Shown: positions 42,756 to 53,695 of the stretch, in pieces
Position numbering within the stretch: position 1 is the stretch's first letter
Layout of the letters: each line of letters begins with the position of its first letter
Assembly (NCBI GenBank): GCA_014218215.1
Contig: CP043652.1
Span: forward strand, 3,782,001-3,846,000
Origin: Geodermatophilaceae bacterium NBWT11
GTDB taxonomy: Bacteria > Actinomycetota > Actinomycetes > Mycobacteriales > Geodermatophilaceae
Reading direction: 5' to 3'
Length of the DNA: 64,000 nucleotides
Notes under the pieces: model-generated
What the model saw: only the letters and a program-made list of their open reading frames with translations
Database searches by the model: none
Told to the model about the DNA's origin: nothing
Program-made: the position numbers and the translations under genes

Positions 42756-44258
42756 GTGAGCACTGCTGTGGGCACCCCCCTGTCGCAGCTGGCCGACCTC
42801 CTCGGCCGGCCCGTCCAGGGCGATCCCGGCACCACGCTGACCGGGGTGACCCTGGCCTCGGGCCGGGTCGGTCCCGGTGACCTGTACGCCGCCCTGCCCG
42901 GGGCCCGGGTGCACGGTGCCTCCTTCGCCGCCGAGGCCGTGGAGCGCGGAGCCGTCGCGCTGCTGACCGACCCCGCCGGGGAGCAGGCCTGCACGGCGAC
43001 CGGCGTCCCGGTGTGCGTCGTCCCCGACCCGCGGGCGGTGCTCGGTGACGTCGCCTCCCGGGTGCACGGGCGGCCCAGCGAGGCGCTGACGGTGCTGGGC
43101 ATCACCGGCACCAACGGCAAGACGACGACGGCCTACCTGGTTGAGGCCGGGCTCGCCGCGGCCGGCTGGAGCAGTGGCTTGATCGGCACCGTGCAGACCC
43201 GCACCCGCGGCACCGGCCCGGACGGCGCCCCCGTGGTCACCGAACTGCCCAGCGTGCGCACCACCCCCGAGGCCCCCGACCTGCACGCTCTGCTCGCCGG
43301 CATGCGCCGCGACGGGGTGCGCGCGGTGGTCATGGAGGTCTCCAGCCACGCCCTGGTGCTGGGCCGGGTCGGCGGCGTCGCGTTCGCCGCGGCCGGGTTC
43401 ACCAACCTCTCCCGCGACCACCTGGACTTCCACGGCGACGTGGAGAGCTACTTCCAGGCCAAGGCCCGGCTCTTCGACGGCCGCGCCGCCCGCGAGGTGG
43501 TCGACGTCGACGACGAGCACGGCCGCCGGCTGGTGGGGGAGCGCACCACCACGGTCTCCGGCCGGGGTGCGGCCGCCGACTGGCGCGCCACCGAGGTGAC
43601 GACGACGCTCGACGGCGGCTCGGCCTTCACCCTGCACGGCCCCGGCGAGCGCTCCTGGCCGGCCCGGCTGCGGCTGCCCGGGGCGTTCAACGTGGCCAAC
43701 GCGGTGCTCGCCGTCGCCCTGCTGGACGCCGTCGGGGTCGCGGTGGACGACGCGCTGACCGGCATCGCCGCGACCGTCGTCCCGGGCCGGATGGAGCCGG
43801 TGGACGCCGGGCAGCCCTTCGTCGCCGTCGTGGACTACGCGCACACCCCCGACGCGGTCGCCACCGCGCTCACGGCGCTGCGGGCCACCACGACCGGCCG
43901 GGTGCTCACCGTGCTCGGCTGCGGCGGGGACCGCGACCCCGGCAAGCGGGCCGGGATGGGCGCGGCGGCCGCCGCGGGCAGCGACCTCCTGGTGGTGACC
44001 GACGACAACCCGCGCTCGGAGGACCCGGCCGCGATCCGCGCCGAGATGCTGGCCGGTGTCCCCGTCGACGCCGGCGCCGAGGTGCTGGAGGTCGGCGACC
44101 GGCGCGCCGCGATCGAGGCGGCGGTCGCGGCCGCAGGTCCGGGTGACACCCTGCTGGTCGCCGGCAAGGGCCACGAGACCGGCCAGGACGTCGCCGGTGT
44201 GATCAGCCCCTTCGACGACCGGGTCGAACTGCGACGAGCACTGGAGGCGCGAGCGTGA
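42756..44258 (+). CDS. murE: UDP-MurNAc-L-Ala-D-Glu:meso-diaminopimelate ligase
   Basis: 500-residue Mur ligase that adds the third amino acid of the peptidoglycan stem. ATP-binding GITGTNGKTTTAYLVE, the carbamylated-Lys region, and the DNPR motif (TDDNPRSEDP) specific for meso-diaminopimelate are visible. GTG 42756 has a -10 box at leaderless distance. The stop overlaps murF by 4 nt. Confidence 0.95.
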   Translation: MSTAVGTPLSQLADLLGRPVQGDPGTTLTGVTLASGRVGPGDLYAALPGARVHGASFAAEAVERGAVALLTDPAGEQACTATGVPVCVVPDPRAVLGDVASRVHGRPSEALTVLGITGTNGKTTTAYLVEAGLAAAGWSSGLIGTVQTRTRGTGPDGAPVVTELPSVRTTPEAPDLHALLAGMRRDGVRAVVMEVSSHALVLGRVGGVAFAAAGFTNLSRDHLDFHGDVESYFQAKARLFDGRAAREVVDVDDEHGRRLVGERTTTVSGRGAAADWRATEVTTTLDGGSAFTLHGPGERSWPARLRLPGAFNVANAVLAVALLDAVGVAVDDALTGIAATVVPGRMEPVDAGQPFVAVVDYAHTPDAVATALTALRATTTGRVLTVLGCGGDRDPGKRAGMGAAAAAGSDLLVVTDDNPRSEDPAAIRAEMLAGVPVDAGAEVLEVGDRRAAIEAAVAAAGPGDTLLVAGKGHETGQDVAGVISPFDDRVELRRALEARA

Positions 44259-45622
44259 TCCCGTTCAGCCTCACCGAGGTGGCCACCGCCGTGGGCGGCG
44301 AGCTCACCGGCACCGACGCGACCGTCACCGGGTCGGTGATCGTGGACTCCCGCACCGCCGGCCCCGGCGACCTGTACGTCGCGTTGCCCGGCGAGCGGGT
44401 CGACGGCCACGACTTCCTCGCCGCGGCCGCTGCCGCCGGCGCGGTCGGTGCGCTGTCCACCCGGCCCGACGACGCCGGCACCCCGGTGGTCGTGGTCGCC
44501 GACCCGGTGGTCGCCCTGGGCCGGCTCGCGCACGCGGTGCACGAGCGGCTCACCGGCCTGACCACGGTCGGCATCACCGGCTCGTCGGGCAAGACCTCCA
44601 CCAAGGACCTCCTCGGCCAGGTGCTGGGCACCGTCGGCGCCACGGTCAGCCCACCCGGCTCGTTCAACAACGACATCGGCCTGCCGCTGACCGTGCTGGC
44701 CGCCGACGCCGACACCCGCTTCCTCGTCCTGGAGATGGGCGCCCGCGGCGTCGGGCACGTCGCCCGGCTCTGCGCCGTCGCCCGCCCGGACGTCGGCGTG
44801 GTGCTCAACGTGGGCTCGGCACACCTGGGCGAGTTCGGCAGCGCCGACGTGATCGCCACCGCCAAGGGCGAGCTGGCCGAGGCCGCCGCGTCGGTCGCGG
44901 TGCTCAACGCCGACGACCCGCGGGTGCGCGCCATGGCCGACCGGGCCACCGCCCGGGTGCTGCTCACCGGCACCGCGGACGACGCCGACGTCCGGGCCAC
45001 CGACGTCGAGCTCGACGGCGCCGCTCGGGCCTCGTTCACCCTGCACGCCGCGGGGGAGACCCACCCGGTCCGGCTCCGGGTCGTCGGCGCCCACCAGGTC
45101 GCCAACGCGCTGTCGGCCGCCGGCGCCGCGCTCGCCGCCGGGCTCACCCCCGCCCAGGTCGCGACCGGGCTGTCCGGTGCCACCGCGCAGAGCCGCTGGC
45201 GGATGGAGGTCACCGAGCGCCCCGACGGCGTGACGGTGGTCAACGACGCCTACAACGCCAACCCCGAGTCGATGCGGGCCGCCCTGGCCGCCCTGACCGG
45301 GATGACCGGCACCCGCCGGGTCGCCGTGCTGGGTGCCATGGGCGAACTCGGCCCGGGTGCCGACGCCGCCCACGCCCGGCTCGGCGCGGACGCCGCCGCC
45401 GTGGTCGACCTCCTCGTCGCGGTCGGCCCGGACGCCGCGGGGATCACTGCCGGGGCACGCGCCCTGCGAGAGGAGTCGGTGCACGTGCCGGACCGGGCCG
45501 CCGCCCGCCAGCTGCTCGCGGGGGTGCTCCGCCCGGGCGACGTCGTCCTGGTGAAGGCCTCCCGCTCCTACGGCCTCGAGCAGCTGGCCGCCGATCTCCT
45601 CACCGACGGAGCCCCCTCGTGA
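44255..45622 (+). CDS. murF: UDP-MurNAc-tripeptide D-alanyl-D-alanine ligase
   Basis: 455-residue MurF, adding D-Ala-D-Ala to the UDP-MurNAc tripeptide. The P-loop GITGSSGKTSTKDLL, GSFNNDIGLPLTVL and the central-domain NDAYNANPESMRAAL motif are diagnostic. Overlaps with murE and mraY (4 nt each) suggest coupled translation. Confidence 0.95.
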   Translation: MIPFSLTEVATAVGGELTGTDATVTGSVIVDSRTAGPGDLYVALPGERVDGHDFLAAAAAAGAVGALSTRPDDAGTPVVVVADPVVALGRLAHAVHERLTGLTTVGITGSSGKTSTKDLLGQVLGTVGATVSPPGSFNNDIGLPLTVLAADADTRFLVLEMGARGVGHVARLCAVARPDVGVVLNVGSAHLGEFGSADVIATAKGELAEAAASVAVLNADDPRVRAMADRATARVLLTGTADDADVRATDVELDGAARASFTLHAAGETHPVRLRVVGAHQVANALSAAGAALAAGLTPAQVATGLSGATAQSRWRMEVTERPDGVTVVNDAYNANPESMRAALAALTGMTGTRRVAVLGAMGELGPGADAAHARLGADAAAVVDLLVAVGPDAAGITAGARALREESVHVPDRAAARQLLAGVLRPGDVVLVKASRSYGLEQLAADLLTDGAPS

Positions 45623-46701
45623 AGTCCGTCCTCGTCGCGGCCGGTTTCGGCCTGGTCATCTCCATCCTGCTGACCCCGGTGGCCATCAAGGCCTTCCGCA
45701 GCCGGGGATTCGGCCAGGAGATCCGGGACGACGGCCCGGAGAGCCACCTGTCCAAGAAGGGCACGCCCACCATGGGCGGGACGGTGATCGTGTTCGCCAC
45801 GGTCGCCGGCTACTTCATCTCCCACCTGTTCCTGCTCGGCCAGGAGGGTCGCGGGGTCACCACCACCGGCCTGCTGCTGCTCTTCCTGCTGGTCGGGCTG
45901 GGCACGGTCGGCTTCCTCGACGACTACCTGAAGATCGCGCACCGGCGCAGCCTGGGGCTGAACAAGACCGCCAAGCTGGTCGGCCAGCTCGTCGTGGGCC
46001 TGGTCTTCGCCGGCCTGGCGCTGATCGAGGGCGACGGTCCCGGGGGTCAGGCGGTCGCCTCCACCACGGTCTCCTTCGTCCGGGAGATCGCCCCGCTGGC
46101 GATGCCCGCGGTGCTGTTCATGGTGCTGGCCTACCTCTTCATCGCCGGCTTCTCCAACGCGGTGAACCTCACCGACGGCCTGGACGGGCTGGCCGCGGGC
46201 TGCTCGGCGATGGTGTTCGGCGCCTACGTGGTCATGTCGTTCTGGCAGTTCGGGCACGACTGCTCCGCCGGGGTGGTCGCCGGTTGCTACACCGTGCGCG
46301 ACCCGCTGGACGTGACCCTGGTGGCCGCGGCCGCGATGGGCGCCTGCCTGGGCTTCCTGTGGTGGAACACCTCCCCGGCCCGGATCTTCATGGGCGACAC
46401 CGGCTCGCTGGCCCTCGGTGGGCTGATGGCCGGCATCGCGATCGTCACCCGCACCGAGCTGCTGCTGGTCGTCATCGGCGGGCTCTTCGTGGCCATCACG
46501 CTCTCGGTGGTCATCCAGGTCGCGTTCTTCAAGGCCACCCGGCGCCGGGTCTTCCGGATGGCGCCCCTGCACCACCACTTCGAACTGGCCGGGTGGGCCG
46601 AGAACACCGTGATCGTCCGGTTCTGGCTGGTCACCGCCATGTCGGTGGCCCTGGGCATCGGGCTGTTCTACGCCGACTGGCTCGACCTCACGGGGCTGTA
46701 G
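45619..46701 (+). CDS. mraY: Phospho-MurNAc-pentapeptide transferase
   Basis: 360-residue polytopic membrane enzyme making lipid I from UDP-MurNAc-pentapeptide and undecaprenyl phosphate. Conserved loops are present: KKGTPTMGG, FLDDYLKI, NAVNLTDGLDGLAAG and MGDTGSLALGG, with the closing APLHHHFELAGW. GTG 45619 overlaps murF. The stop is immediately followed by murD. Confidence 0.96.
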   Translation: MKSVLVAAGFGLVISILLTPVAIKAFRSRGFGQEIRDDGPESHLSKKGTPTMGGTVIVFATVAGYFISHLFLLGQEGRGVTTTGLLLLFLLVGLGTVGFLDDYLKIAHRRSLGLNKTAKLVGQLVVGLVFAGLALIEGDGPGGQAVASTTVSFVREIAPLAMPAVLFMVLAYLFIAGFSNAVNLTDGLDGLAAGCSAMVFGAYVVMSFWQFGHDCSAGVVAGCYTVRDPLDVTLVAAAAMGACLGFLWWNTSPARIFMGDTGSLALGGLMAGIAIVTRTELLLVVIGGLFVAITLSVVIQVAFFKATRRRVFRMAPLHHHFELAGWAENTVIVRFWLVTAMSVALGIGLFYADWLDLTGL

Positions 46702-48123
46702 GTGGACGCCCCCCTCGGTCGGGTCCTCGTCTGCGGCCTGGGGGTGTCCGGGGCCGCGGCCGCCCGGGTGCTGCTGGCCCGCGGGGACACCGTGCTGCTC
46801 GCCGACGGCGGCGCACCCGCCGCCCGGGCCGAGCTGGAGGCCGCGGGTGCGGTCTGGCTCGGCGCGGTCACCGAGGTGCCCGACGACGTCGACCTCGTGG
46901 TCACCTCCCCGGGCTGGCGCCCGGACTCCCCGTTGCTGCTGTCGGCGGCTCGGGCCGGGATCGAGGTGGTCGGCGAGCCCGAGCTGGCCTGGCGGCTGCG
47001 GCTGCCGCTGCCCTCGGGGGAGCCGGCGCCCTGGTACGCCGTCACCGGCACCAACGGCAAGACGACGACGGTGACCATGCTGGAGTCGGTGCTGCTGGCC
47101 GGCGGACTCCGCGCGGTCGCCGCCGGCAACGTGGGCCGCCCGCTGGTCGAGGTGGTCACCGCGGTCGAGCCCGACGGCACGCCGACCTTCGACGCGGTCG
47201 CGGTCGAGCTGTCGAGCTTCCAACTGCACTGGTCGTCGTCGCTGGCCCCGGCCGCCGCGGCCGTGCTGAACGTGGCCGACGACCACGTCGACTGGCACGG
47301 CAGCCCGGAGGCCTACCGGGACGCCAAGGCACGCGTCCTGGCGCTCACCCCGGTGGCCGTCGCCGACGCCGGCGACCCGGTCGCCGCCTCCCTGGTCCGC
47401 GAGCACCGGCACCCGGTGACCGTCACCCTCGAGGAACCCCAGCCCGGTCAGCTCGGCGTCCGCTCCGGCGCGCTGGTCGACCGTGCCTTCGCGGCCTCCC
47501 CGGCCGGGGAGGTGCTGGTCGAGCAGTCCGCGCTGCAGGTGAGCGGACCGCACAACGCGGTCAACGCCCTCGTCGCCGCGGCGCTGGCCCGGGTCGCCGG
47601 GGTGTCCGCGGCCGACATCGGCCGGGGGCTGGCCGGCTTCCGCGGCGGTGCGCACCGCAACGTGCTGGTCGGCACGGTGGACGGGGTGGACTTCGTCGAC
47701 GACAGCAAGGCCACCAACCCGCACGCTGCCGGTGCCTCGCTGGCCGCCTACCCCCGGGTGGTCTGGATCGCCGGCGGGCTGCTCAAGGGCGCCGACGTCG
47801 ACCCGCTGGTGGCCGCGGTGGCCGCCCGGCTGGCCGGGGTGGTGCTCCTGGGCCGCGACCGGGAGCTGCTGGCCCGGTCGTTGGCCCGACACGCCCCCGC
47901 GGTCCCACGGATCGTCGTCCCCAGCGGTGATGATGCAGCCGTGACGGGTGTGACTGGAGAGACGGCTGAGGTCGTGATGGAGCGGGTGGTGCGGGCAGCC
48001 GTACAGCTCGCCCGTCCCGGCGACACCGTGCTGCTCGCCCCCGCCGCCGCGTCGATGGACGTGTTCACCGACTACGGGCACCGGGGCCGCGCCTTCGCCG
48101 ACGCGGTCCGCGCCCTGCGCTGA
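46702..48123 (+). CDS. murD: UDP-MurNAc-L-alanine:D-glutamate ligase
   Basis: 473-residue MurD, adding D-Glu to UDP-MurNAc-L-Ala. N-terminal Rossmann-like GLGVSGAAAARVL, ATP loop VTGTNGKTTTVTML, ADDHVDWHGS and DDSKATNPHA are all present. The gene begins directly after the mraY stop with GTG. Confidence 0.95.
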   Translation: MDAPLGRVLVCGLGVSGAAAARVLLARGDTVLLADGGAPAARAELEAAGAVWLGAVTEVPDDVDLVVTSPGWRPDSPLLLSAARAGIEVVGEPELAWRLRLPLPSGEPAPWYAVTGTNGKTTTVTMLESVLLAGGLRAVAAGNVGRPLVEVVTAVEPDGTPTFDAVAVELSSFQLHWSSSLAPAAAAVLNVADDHVDWHGSPEAYRDAKARVLALTPVAVADAGDPVAASLVREHRHPVTVTLEEPQPGQLGVRSGALVDRAFAASPAGEVLVEQSALQVSGPHNAVNALVAAALARVAGVSAADIGRGLAGFRGGAHRNVLVGTVDGVDFVDDSKATNPHAAGASLAAYPRVVWIAGGLLKGADVDPLVAAVAARLAGVVLLGRDRELLARSLARHAPAVPRIVVPSGDDAAVTGVTGETAEVVMERVVRAAVQLARPGDTVLLAPAAASMDVFTDYGHRGRAFADAVRALR

Positions 48124-48134
48124 CGGGGGCCCGC

Positions 48135-49688
48135 ATGGCCAGCACGACCACCACCCGCCCGACCACCCGCTCCGCCACGGGGTCCGCCGCCGCACGCAAG
48201 CGGGGGGAGGCGGCGGTCCGCGGACCGCTGTTCCGGGCGCCGGCCTGGCTCGAGGGGCCGATGACCAGCTCCCAGCTGGTGCTCGGCTCGGCCGGGCTGC
48301 TGCTGTCCATCGGCCTGGTGATGGTCTTCTCGGCCTCCAGCATGGAGTCCGCGCTCAACGACGGGTCGCCCTGGGCGCCGGGTCTCAAGCAGGTCGCGGT
48401 CGCCTTCGTCGGGCTGATCGGCATGTTCGTGGCGCTGCGGCTGCCGGTCGGGCACCTGCGCCGCTGGTCGGGCATCGCGCTGCTGCTGTCCTTCGTGCTG
48501 CTGATGGCCGTGCTGGTGCCCGGCATCGGCAAGGAGCTCAACGGCGCCCGGCAGTGGATCAACCTGGGCGTGACGGACTTCCAGCCCTCGGAGTTCACCA
48601 AGCTGGTCTTCGCGCTGTGGGGCGCGCACGTCATCGCCGTCCGCGAGCGCTGGCTGACCACGTCGTCCCTGCTGGTCCCGGTGCTGCCGGTGTTCGCGAT
48701 GCTCAGCGGGCTGCTCATCCTCGAGCCCGACATGGGCGCGGTGGTCAGCCTGGGCCTGGTGCTCGCCGGCCTGCTCTGGGCCGGTGGCATCTCCGGGCGG
48801 CTGATCGCCTGCGGGGTGGGGCTGGCGGCGGGGGCGGTCGCGCTCATGGTCGCCCTGGCGCCCTACCGGCTGGCCCGGGTCACCTCGTTCCTGGACCCCT
48901 TCGCCGACCCGCTCGGTGACGGGTTCCAGGCCGTCCGCGGCCTCTACGCGCTGGCCACCGGCGGCTTCTGGGGCGTGGGGCTGGGCAACAGCCGGATGAA
49001 GTGGAACCTGCTGCCGCACGCCGAGAGCGACTACATCTTCGCGATCATCGGCGAGGAGCTCGGCTTCCTCGGCTGCCTGGTCGTGATCACCCTCTACGGC
49101 GTGCTGGCCTACGCCGGCTTCCGCATCGCCCGCCGCTCGGCCGACCGGTTCATCCAGCTCGCCAGCATCGCGATCACCGTCTGGCTGATCGGCCAGGCCA
49201 CGATGAACATGGGCTACGTCGTCGGGCTGCTCCCGGTCACCGGCGTGCAGCTGCCGCTGGTCTCCGCCGGTGGCACGTCGATGGTCATCACGCTGTTCAT
49301 CGTGGGTCTGCTGGCCCGGTTCGCCCGCTCCGAGCCCGAGGCCATCGCCCACCTGCGGGCCCACCGCCAGGCCGTGCCCGTCGGGCGGCTCGGCCGGCTG
49401 GGTCGCTGGCTGCTGCCGGTGCCCCCGAACGCCGTCGACCCGCTGCCCACCGTGGGACGCCGTCGTCCCACCGCCGACGCACCGCGTCGGCCGGCCGGGC
49501 GCACCGTGGCCCGGGTCCGCGACGGGCGGGCACCGGCGCCCGCGGCACCGGCCGCACCCCCCGCCCGGCAGACTGGCCGGGACCGCCCGACCGGGCGCAG
49601 CGCGCCGGCCCGCACCCCGTCCCGCACCCCGTCCCGAGGCCAGGGTGCCCCCCGTCCCCGGACGGACCGGCCCGCACGTCCCCGGTGA
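48135..49688 (+). CDS. ftsW: Lipid II polymerase FtsW (SEDS family)
   Basis: 517-residue SEDS glycosyltransferase that polymerises lipid II at the septum. About ten membrane helices are visible, with [22 protein letters not shown], the catalytic LEPDMGAV region and [20 protein letters not shown]. The C-terminal 130 residues form a cytosolic Pro/Arg/Ala-rich tail that is probably disordered. ATG 48135. Confidence 0.95.
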   Translation: MASTTTTRPTTRSATGSAAARKRGEAAVRGPLFRAPAWLEGPMTSSQLVLGSAGLLLSIGLVMVFSASSMESALNDGSPWAPGLKQVAVAFVGLIGMFVALRLPVGHLRRWSGIALLLSFVLLMAVLVPGIGKELNGARQWINLGVTDFQPSEFTKLVFALWGAHVIAVRERWLTTSSLLVPVLPVFAMLSGLLILEPDMGAVVSLGLVLAGLLWAGGISGRLIACGVGLAAGAVALMVALAPYRLARVTSFLDPFADPLGDGFQAVRGLYALATGGFWGVGLGNSRMKWNLLPHAESDYIFAIIGEELGFLGCLVVITLYGVLAYAGFRIARRSADRFIQLASIAITVWLIGQATMNMGYVVGLLPVTGVQLPLVSAGGTSMVITLFIVGLLARFARSEPEAIAHLRAHRQAVPVGRLGRLGRWLLPVPPNAVDPLPTVGRRRPTADAPRRPAGRTVARVRDGRAPAPAAPAAPPARQTGRDRPTGRSAPARTPSRTPSRGQGAPRPRTDRPARPR

Positions 49689-49716
49689 GCCCCCCGACCC
49701 CTGTGAGACTGCACCC

Positions 49717-50844
49717 GTGACTGCGCCACCCCCCACCCGCTCCCGCCCCGTCAGCGTCGTCCTCGCCGGCGGCGGCACCGGCGGCCACATCGAGCCGATG
49801 CTCGCCCTGGCCGACGCCCTCGTCCGGCGCACCGACACCCCCGGCGGCACCCCCCGGGTGACCTGCCTGGGCACCGCACGCGGCATGGAGACCCGACTGG
49901 TCCCGGCCCGCGGGCACGAGCTGCGGCTCATCCCGCCGGTCCCGCTGCCCCGCAAGCCCACCCCGGACCTGCTGCGCGTGCCGGGCCGGGTCCGCCGGTC
50001 GGTCGCCGACACCCGGGCGCTGCTGCGCGAGCTGGATGCCGACGTCGTCGTCGGGTTCGGCGGCTACGTCGCGCTGCCGGCCTACCTGGCGGCCCGCCTG
50101 GAGAAGGTGCCCGTCGTGGTGCACGAGCAGAACCCGCTGCCCGGCCTGGCCAACCGGGTCGGTGCCCGGATCGCCGCCCGGGTCGCCGTCACCACCCCCG
50201 GCACCCCGCTGCGCGGCGCCGTGCACGTGGGCATGCCGCTGCGCCCGGCCATCACCGGCCTGGACCGGGCGGCGCTGCGCGCCGAGGCCCGCGCGCACTT
50301 CGGGCTGGACGCCGACCGGCCCACCCTGCTGGTCTTCGGCGGCTCCCAGGGCGCCCGCTCGCTGAACACCGCGGCCACCGGCGCGGCCGACGCGCTCACC
50401 GCCGCCGGGGTCCAGGTGCTGCACGCCCGGGGCCCGAAGAACACCGAGGTGTCCGTGCCCGCCCGCCCGGCCGGTTCGGCGCCCTACGTGGTCGTGGACT
50501 ACCTGGAGCGGATGGACCTGGCCTACGCCGCGGCCGACCTCGCCCTGTGCCGCTCGGGCGCGGTGAGCGTGGCCGAGCTGTCCGCCGTCGGGCTGCCCGG
50601 GGCGTTCGTGCCGCTGCCGATCGGCAACGGCGAGCAGCGTCGCAACGCCCTGCCCGTCGTCGAGGCCGGGGGAGGGCTGCTGGTCGACGACGCCGACCTC
50701 TCCCCGGCCTGGATCACCGGCACCCTGCTGCCGCTGCTCACCGACCCCGCCCGGCTGGCCGAGCTGTCCCGGCACGCCGCCGCGGCCGGGGTGCCCGACG
50801 CCGACGAGAAGCTCGCCGACCTGACCCTGGAGGTGGCCCGATGA
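49717..50844 (+). CDS. murG: UDP-GlcNAc:lipid I N-acetylglucosaminyltransferase
   Basis: 375-residue GT-B enzyme producing lipid II at the membrane. The N-terminal [62 protein letters not shown] and the C-terminal GNGEQRRNA motif are conserved. GTG 49717 is 28 nt after ftsW; the ATG of murC overlaps its stop. Confidence 0.95.
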   Translation: MTAPPPTRSRPVSVVLAGGGTGGHIEPMLALADALVRRTDTPGGTPRVTCLGTARGMETRLVPARGHELRLIPPVPLPRKPTPDLLRVPGRVRRSVADTRALLRELDADVVVGFGGYVALPAYLAARLEKVPVVVHEQNPLPGLANRVGARIAARVAVTTPGTPLRGAVHVGMPLRPAITGLDRAALRAEARAHFGLDADRPTLLVFGGSQGARSLNTAATGAADALTAAGVQVLHARGPKNTEVSVPARPAGSAPYVVVDYLERMDLAYAAADLALCRSGAVSVAELSAVGLPGAFVPLPIGNGEQRRNALPVVEAGGGLLVDDADLSPAWITGTLLPLLTDPARLAELSRHAAAAGVPDADEKLADLTLEVAR

Positions 50845-52280
50845 GTGCTGCCGACGTCGCCGCCTGGCGCGACCCGATCCCGACCCTGGAGTCCCTGGGC
50901 GCGGTGCACTTCATCGGCATCGGCGGGGCCGGGATGAGCGGCATCGCCCGCATCCTGCTGGCCCGCGGGGTCGCCGTCTCCGGCAGCGACCGGCGCGACA
51001 CCCCCACCCTGCTGGCGCTGGGTGCCCTCGGTGCCCGGATCGAGGTCGGGCACGACGCGGCCCACCTCGGCGACGCCGGCACCGTCGTCGTCTCCACCGC
51101 CATCCGCCCGGACAACCCGGAGCTGGTCGCCGCCCGCGAACGGGGCCTGCGGGTGCTGCCGCGCGCGGTCGCGCTGGCCGCGGTGATGGCCGGGCGGCGC
51201 AGCGTCGCCGTCGCCGGCACGCACGGCAAGACCTCGACCACCTCGATGCTCACCGTCGCGGTGCAGGCCTGCGGTGCCGACCCCTCCTTCGCCATCGGCG
51301 GCGACCTCAACGAGTCCGGCTCCAACGCCCACGCCGGCAGCGGCGACGTGTTCGTCGCCGAGGCCGACGAGAGCGACCGCTCGTTCCTGCTGCTGGCCCC
51401 CTTCGCTGGCATCGTCACCAACGTCGAGGCCGACCACCTCGACAACTACGGCGACCTGGCCGCCGTCGAGGCCGCGTTCGACACCTTCCTGGGCACGATC
51501 CACCCCGCCGGGCTCCTGGTGCTCTGCCGGGACGACCCGGGCGCCGCGCGGCTGGCCGACGTGCCGACCACCGCGGCCCGGGTGCGCACCTACGGGCGGG
51601 GCGCGGACGCCGACCTGCAGGTCCGCGACCTCGTCGTCGGCCCCGAGGGCACCAGCTGGACCGCGGTGCTCGACGGCACCGAGATCGGCCGGGTCTCCAT
51701 CCGGCTGCCCGGGGAGCACATGGCCCTCAACAGCGCCGCGGCGCTGCTGACCGGCCTGGAGCTGGGCTTCCCGGCGGCCGACCTGATGGCCGGCCTGGCC
51801 CGCTTCGGCGGCGTGCACCGCCGGTTCGAGCTCAAGGGGACCGCCGCCGGCGTGCGGGTCTACGACGACTACGCCCACCACCCCACCGAGGTCACCGCCC
51901 AGCTGAGGGCCGCGCGCGCCGTGGTCGGCGACGGTCGCCTGGTGGTGCTCTTCCAGCCGCACCTCTACAGCCGCACCGCCGAGTTCGCCGACGGCTTCGG
52001 CACCGCCCTCGGGCTGGCCGACGAGGTCGTGGTGATGGAGGTCTACGGCGCCCGCGAGGACCCGGTGCCCGGGGTGACCGGCGCGCTGGTCGCCGACCGG
52101 GTGCCTCTCCCGGCCGACCGGGTGCACTTCGAGCCGTCGTGGTCCGCGGCCGCCGCCGCGGTCGCCGGCCGGGCGCGGCCCGGTGACCTGGTGCTCACGA
52201 TGGGCGCCGGGGACGTCGTCATGGTCGGCCCGGAGATCCTCACCGCCCTGACCGACCGGCCCGGGGACGACCAGCGGTGA
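50841..52280 (+). CDS. murC: UDP-N-acetylmuramate:L-alanine ligase
   Basis: 479-residue MurC, attaching the first stem residue. [42 protein letters not shown] and [11 protein letters not shown] are the classic motifs. ATG 50841 overlaps murG and the stop overlaps ftsQ (GTGA). Confidence 0.95.
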   Translation: MSAADVAAWRDPIPTLESLGAVHFIGIGGAGMSGIARILLARGVAVSGSDRRDTPTLLALGALGARIEVGHDAAHLGDAGTVVVSTAIRPDNPELVAARERGLRVLPRAVALAAVMAGRRSVAVAGTHGKTSTTSMLTVAVQACGADPSFAIGGDLNESGSNAHAGSGDVFVAEADESDRSFLLLAPFAGIVTNVEADHLDNYGDLAAVEAAFDTFLGTIHPAGLLVLCRDDPGAARLADVPTTAARVRTYGRGADADLQVRDLVVGPEGTSWTAVLDGTEIGRVSIRLPGEHMALNSAAALLTGLELGFPAADLMAGLARFGGVHRRFELKGTAAGVRVYDDYAHHPTEVTAQLRAARAVVGDGRLVVLFQPHLYSRTAEFADGFGTALGLADEVVVMEVYGAREDPVPGVTGALVADRVPLPADRVHFEPSWSAAAAAVAGRARPGDLVLTMGAGDVVMVGPEILTALTDRPGDDQR

Positions 52281-53068
52281 GCCGCCAGGGGAGCACCACC
52301 CGGGACCGCACCCGCGGCGCCCGGCGCGGTGCGACCCCCGCGGGCGGCTCGACCGTCACCCGCATCCGGCCCAAGCTGGACCGGCGGCGCAAGCGGCTGG
52401 TCGTGCTCGGGTCGGCGGTCCTGCTGGTCGCCGTGGCGGCCTGGGTGGTGCTGGCCAGCCCCCTGCTGGCCGTGCGTGCCGTCCAGGTCGACGGAACCCG
52501 GACCCTCAGCGTCGAGGAGGTGCGCCAGGTGGCCGGGGTGGCCGAGGGCACCCCGCTGGTCCGGGTCGACACCGCCGCCGCCGCCGCGCGGGTGTCCGCG
52601 CTGCCGCAGGTCGCCTCCGCCGAGGTCACCCGGGGCTGGCCCGACCGGGTGGTCGTCACCCTCGTCGAGCGCACGCCGGTCGCGGTCGTCGAGTCCGCGG
52701 GCACGCGCTCGCTGGTCGACGCCACCGGCACCGTGTTCGACACGATCACCGGTGATGCGCCGGCCGGCGTCGTCCCGCTGCAGGTCACCGACCCCGGCCC
52801 GGACGACGCCGCCACCCGCGCGGCGCTGGCCGCGGTGGTGTCCCTGCCCGACGCCGTCCGCAGCCAGGTCACGTCGGTGACGGCCACCGGCGGGGACGAC
52901 GTCACCCTCACCCTGGTCGACGGCACCACCGTGCTGTGGGGGAGCGCCGAGCAGGCCGACCGCAAGGCCGAGGTGCTCGCCGCGGTGCTCGACCAGCTGG
53001 CCGCCGGCACCGTCGACCCGGCCGCCCAGATCGACGTCAGCTCCCCGGAGGCCGTGGTCCTGAGGTGA
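52277..53068 (+). CDS. ftsQ: Cell division protein FtsQ
   Basis: 263-residue bitopic protein. A basic N-terminus is followed by a TM helix (LVVLGSAVLLVAVAAWVVLA), then a POTRA domain (LLAVRAVQVDGTRTLSVEEVRQVAGVAEGTPLVRVD) and the beta-rich FtsQ domain (VTRGWPDRVVVTLVERTPVAVV). It recruits the FtsLB pair. The GTG start overlaps murC. Confidence 0.92.
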   Translation: MSRQGSTTRDRTRGARRGATPAGGSTVTRIRPKLDRRRKRLVVLGSAVLLVAVAAWVVLASPLLAVRAVQVDGTRTLSVEEVRQVAGVAEGTPLVRVDTAAAAARVSALPQVASAEVTRGWPDRVVVTLVERTPVAVVESAGTRSLVDATGTVFDTITGDAPAGVVPLQVTDPGPDDAATRAALAAVVSLPDAVRSQVTSVTATGGDDVTLTLVDGTTVLWGSAEQADRKAEVLAAVLDQLAAGTVDPAAQIDVSSPEAVVLR

Positions 53069-53101
53069 CCCTCCTCCGGTGAGGCACGGCAGGGTGTCCC
53101 C

Positions 53102-53695
53102 ATGAGCTCACCGACGGGTCCCCAGCCGATCAGCCGTTTCCCGGTGCCCGAGCGCGCCGACCTCCCCGAGGACCTGCGGGAGAGGTTCGACACGGTCGAG
53201 GAGAAGTCCGGGTTCCTCCCCAACGTGTTCGCCGCGCTGGCCTGGCGTCCCGACGAGGCGCGGGCGTTCTTCGCCATGCACGACGCGCTGATGGACAAGG
53301 AGACCCCCGGGCTGTCCAAGGCCGACCGGGAGGTCGTCGTGGTGGCCACCAGTGCGGCCAACGACTGCCTCTACTGCGTGGTCGCGCACGGCGCCATCGC
53401 CCGGGTGCGCTCCCGCGACCCGCACCTGGCCGACCAGGTCGCGGTCGACTGGCGCAAGGCCCCGGTGGACGCCCGGATGAAGGCGGTGCTCGAGGTCGCC
53501 GTCACCCTGGCCCTGCGCCCCGCGGAGGTCACCGCGGCGGACCTGGCCTCCCTGCGGGGCCACGGCCTGACCCAGGACGACGTGTGGGACCTGGGCATGA
53601 TCGTGGGCTTCTTCGCCCTGTCCAACCGGCTGGCGCACGTCGCTGCGATCCCGCCGAACGAGGAGTTCTACCTGATGGGCCGGCTCCCGCGCTGA
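53102..53695 (+). CDS. AhpD-like / peroxidase-related carboxymuconolactone decarboxylase family protein
   Basis: 197-residue AhpD-fold protein. The active-site CxxC with the following His is seen in NDCLYCVVAHGAIARV. The N-terminal part (FPVPERADLPEDLRERFDTVEEKSGFLPNVFAAL) matches the peroxidase-related subgroup. It probably reduces peroxides with thiol electrons. It lies between ftsQ and ftsZ, where most actinobacteria have no gene. ATG 53102 lies 33 nt after ftsQ, so it may be cotranscribed. Confidence 0.87.
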   Translation: MSSPTGPQPISRFPVPERADLPEDLRERFDTVEEKSGFLPNVFAALAWRPDEARAFFAMHDALMDKETPGLSKADREVVVVATSAANDCLYCVVAHGAIARVRSRDPHLADQVAVDWRKAPVDARMKAVLEVAVTLALRPAEVTAADLASLRGHGLTQDDVWDLGMIVGFFALSNRLAHVAAIPPNEEFYLMGRLPR

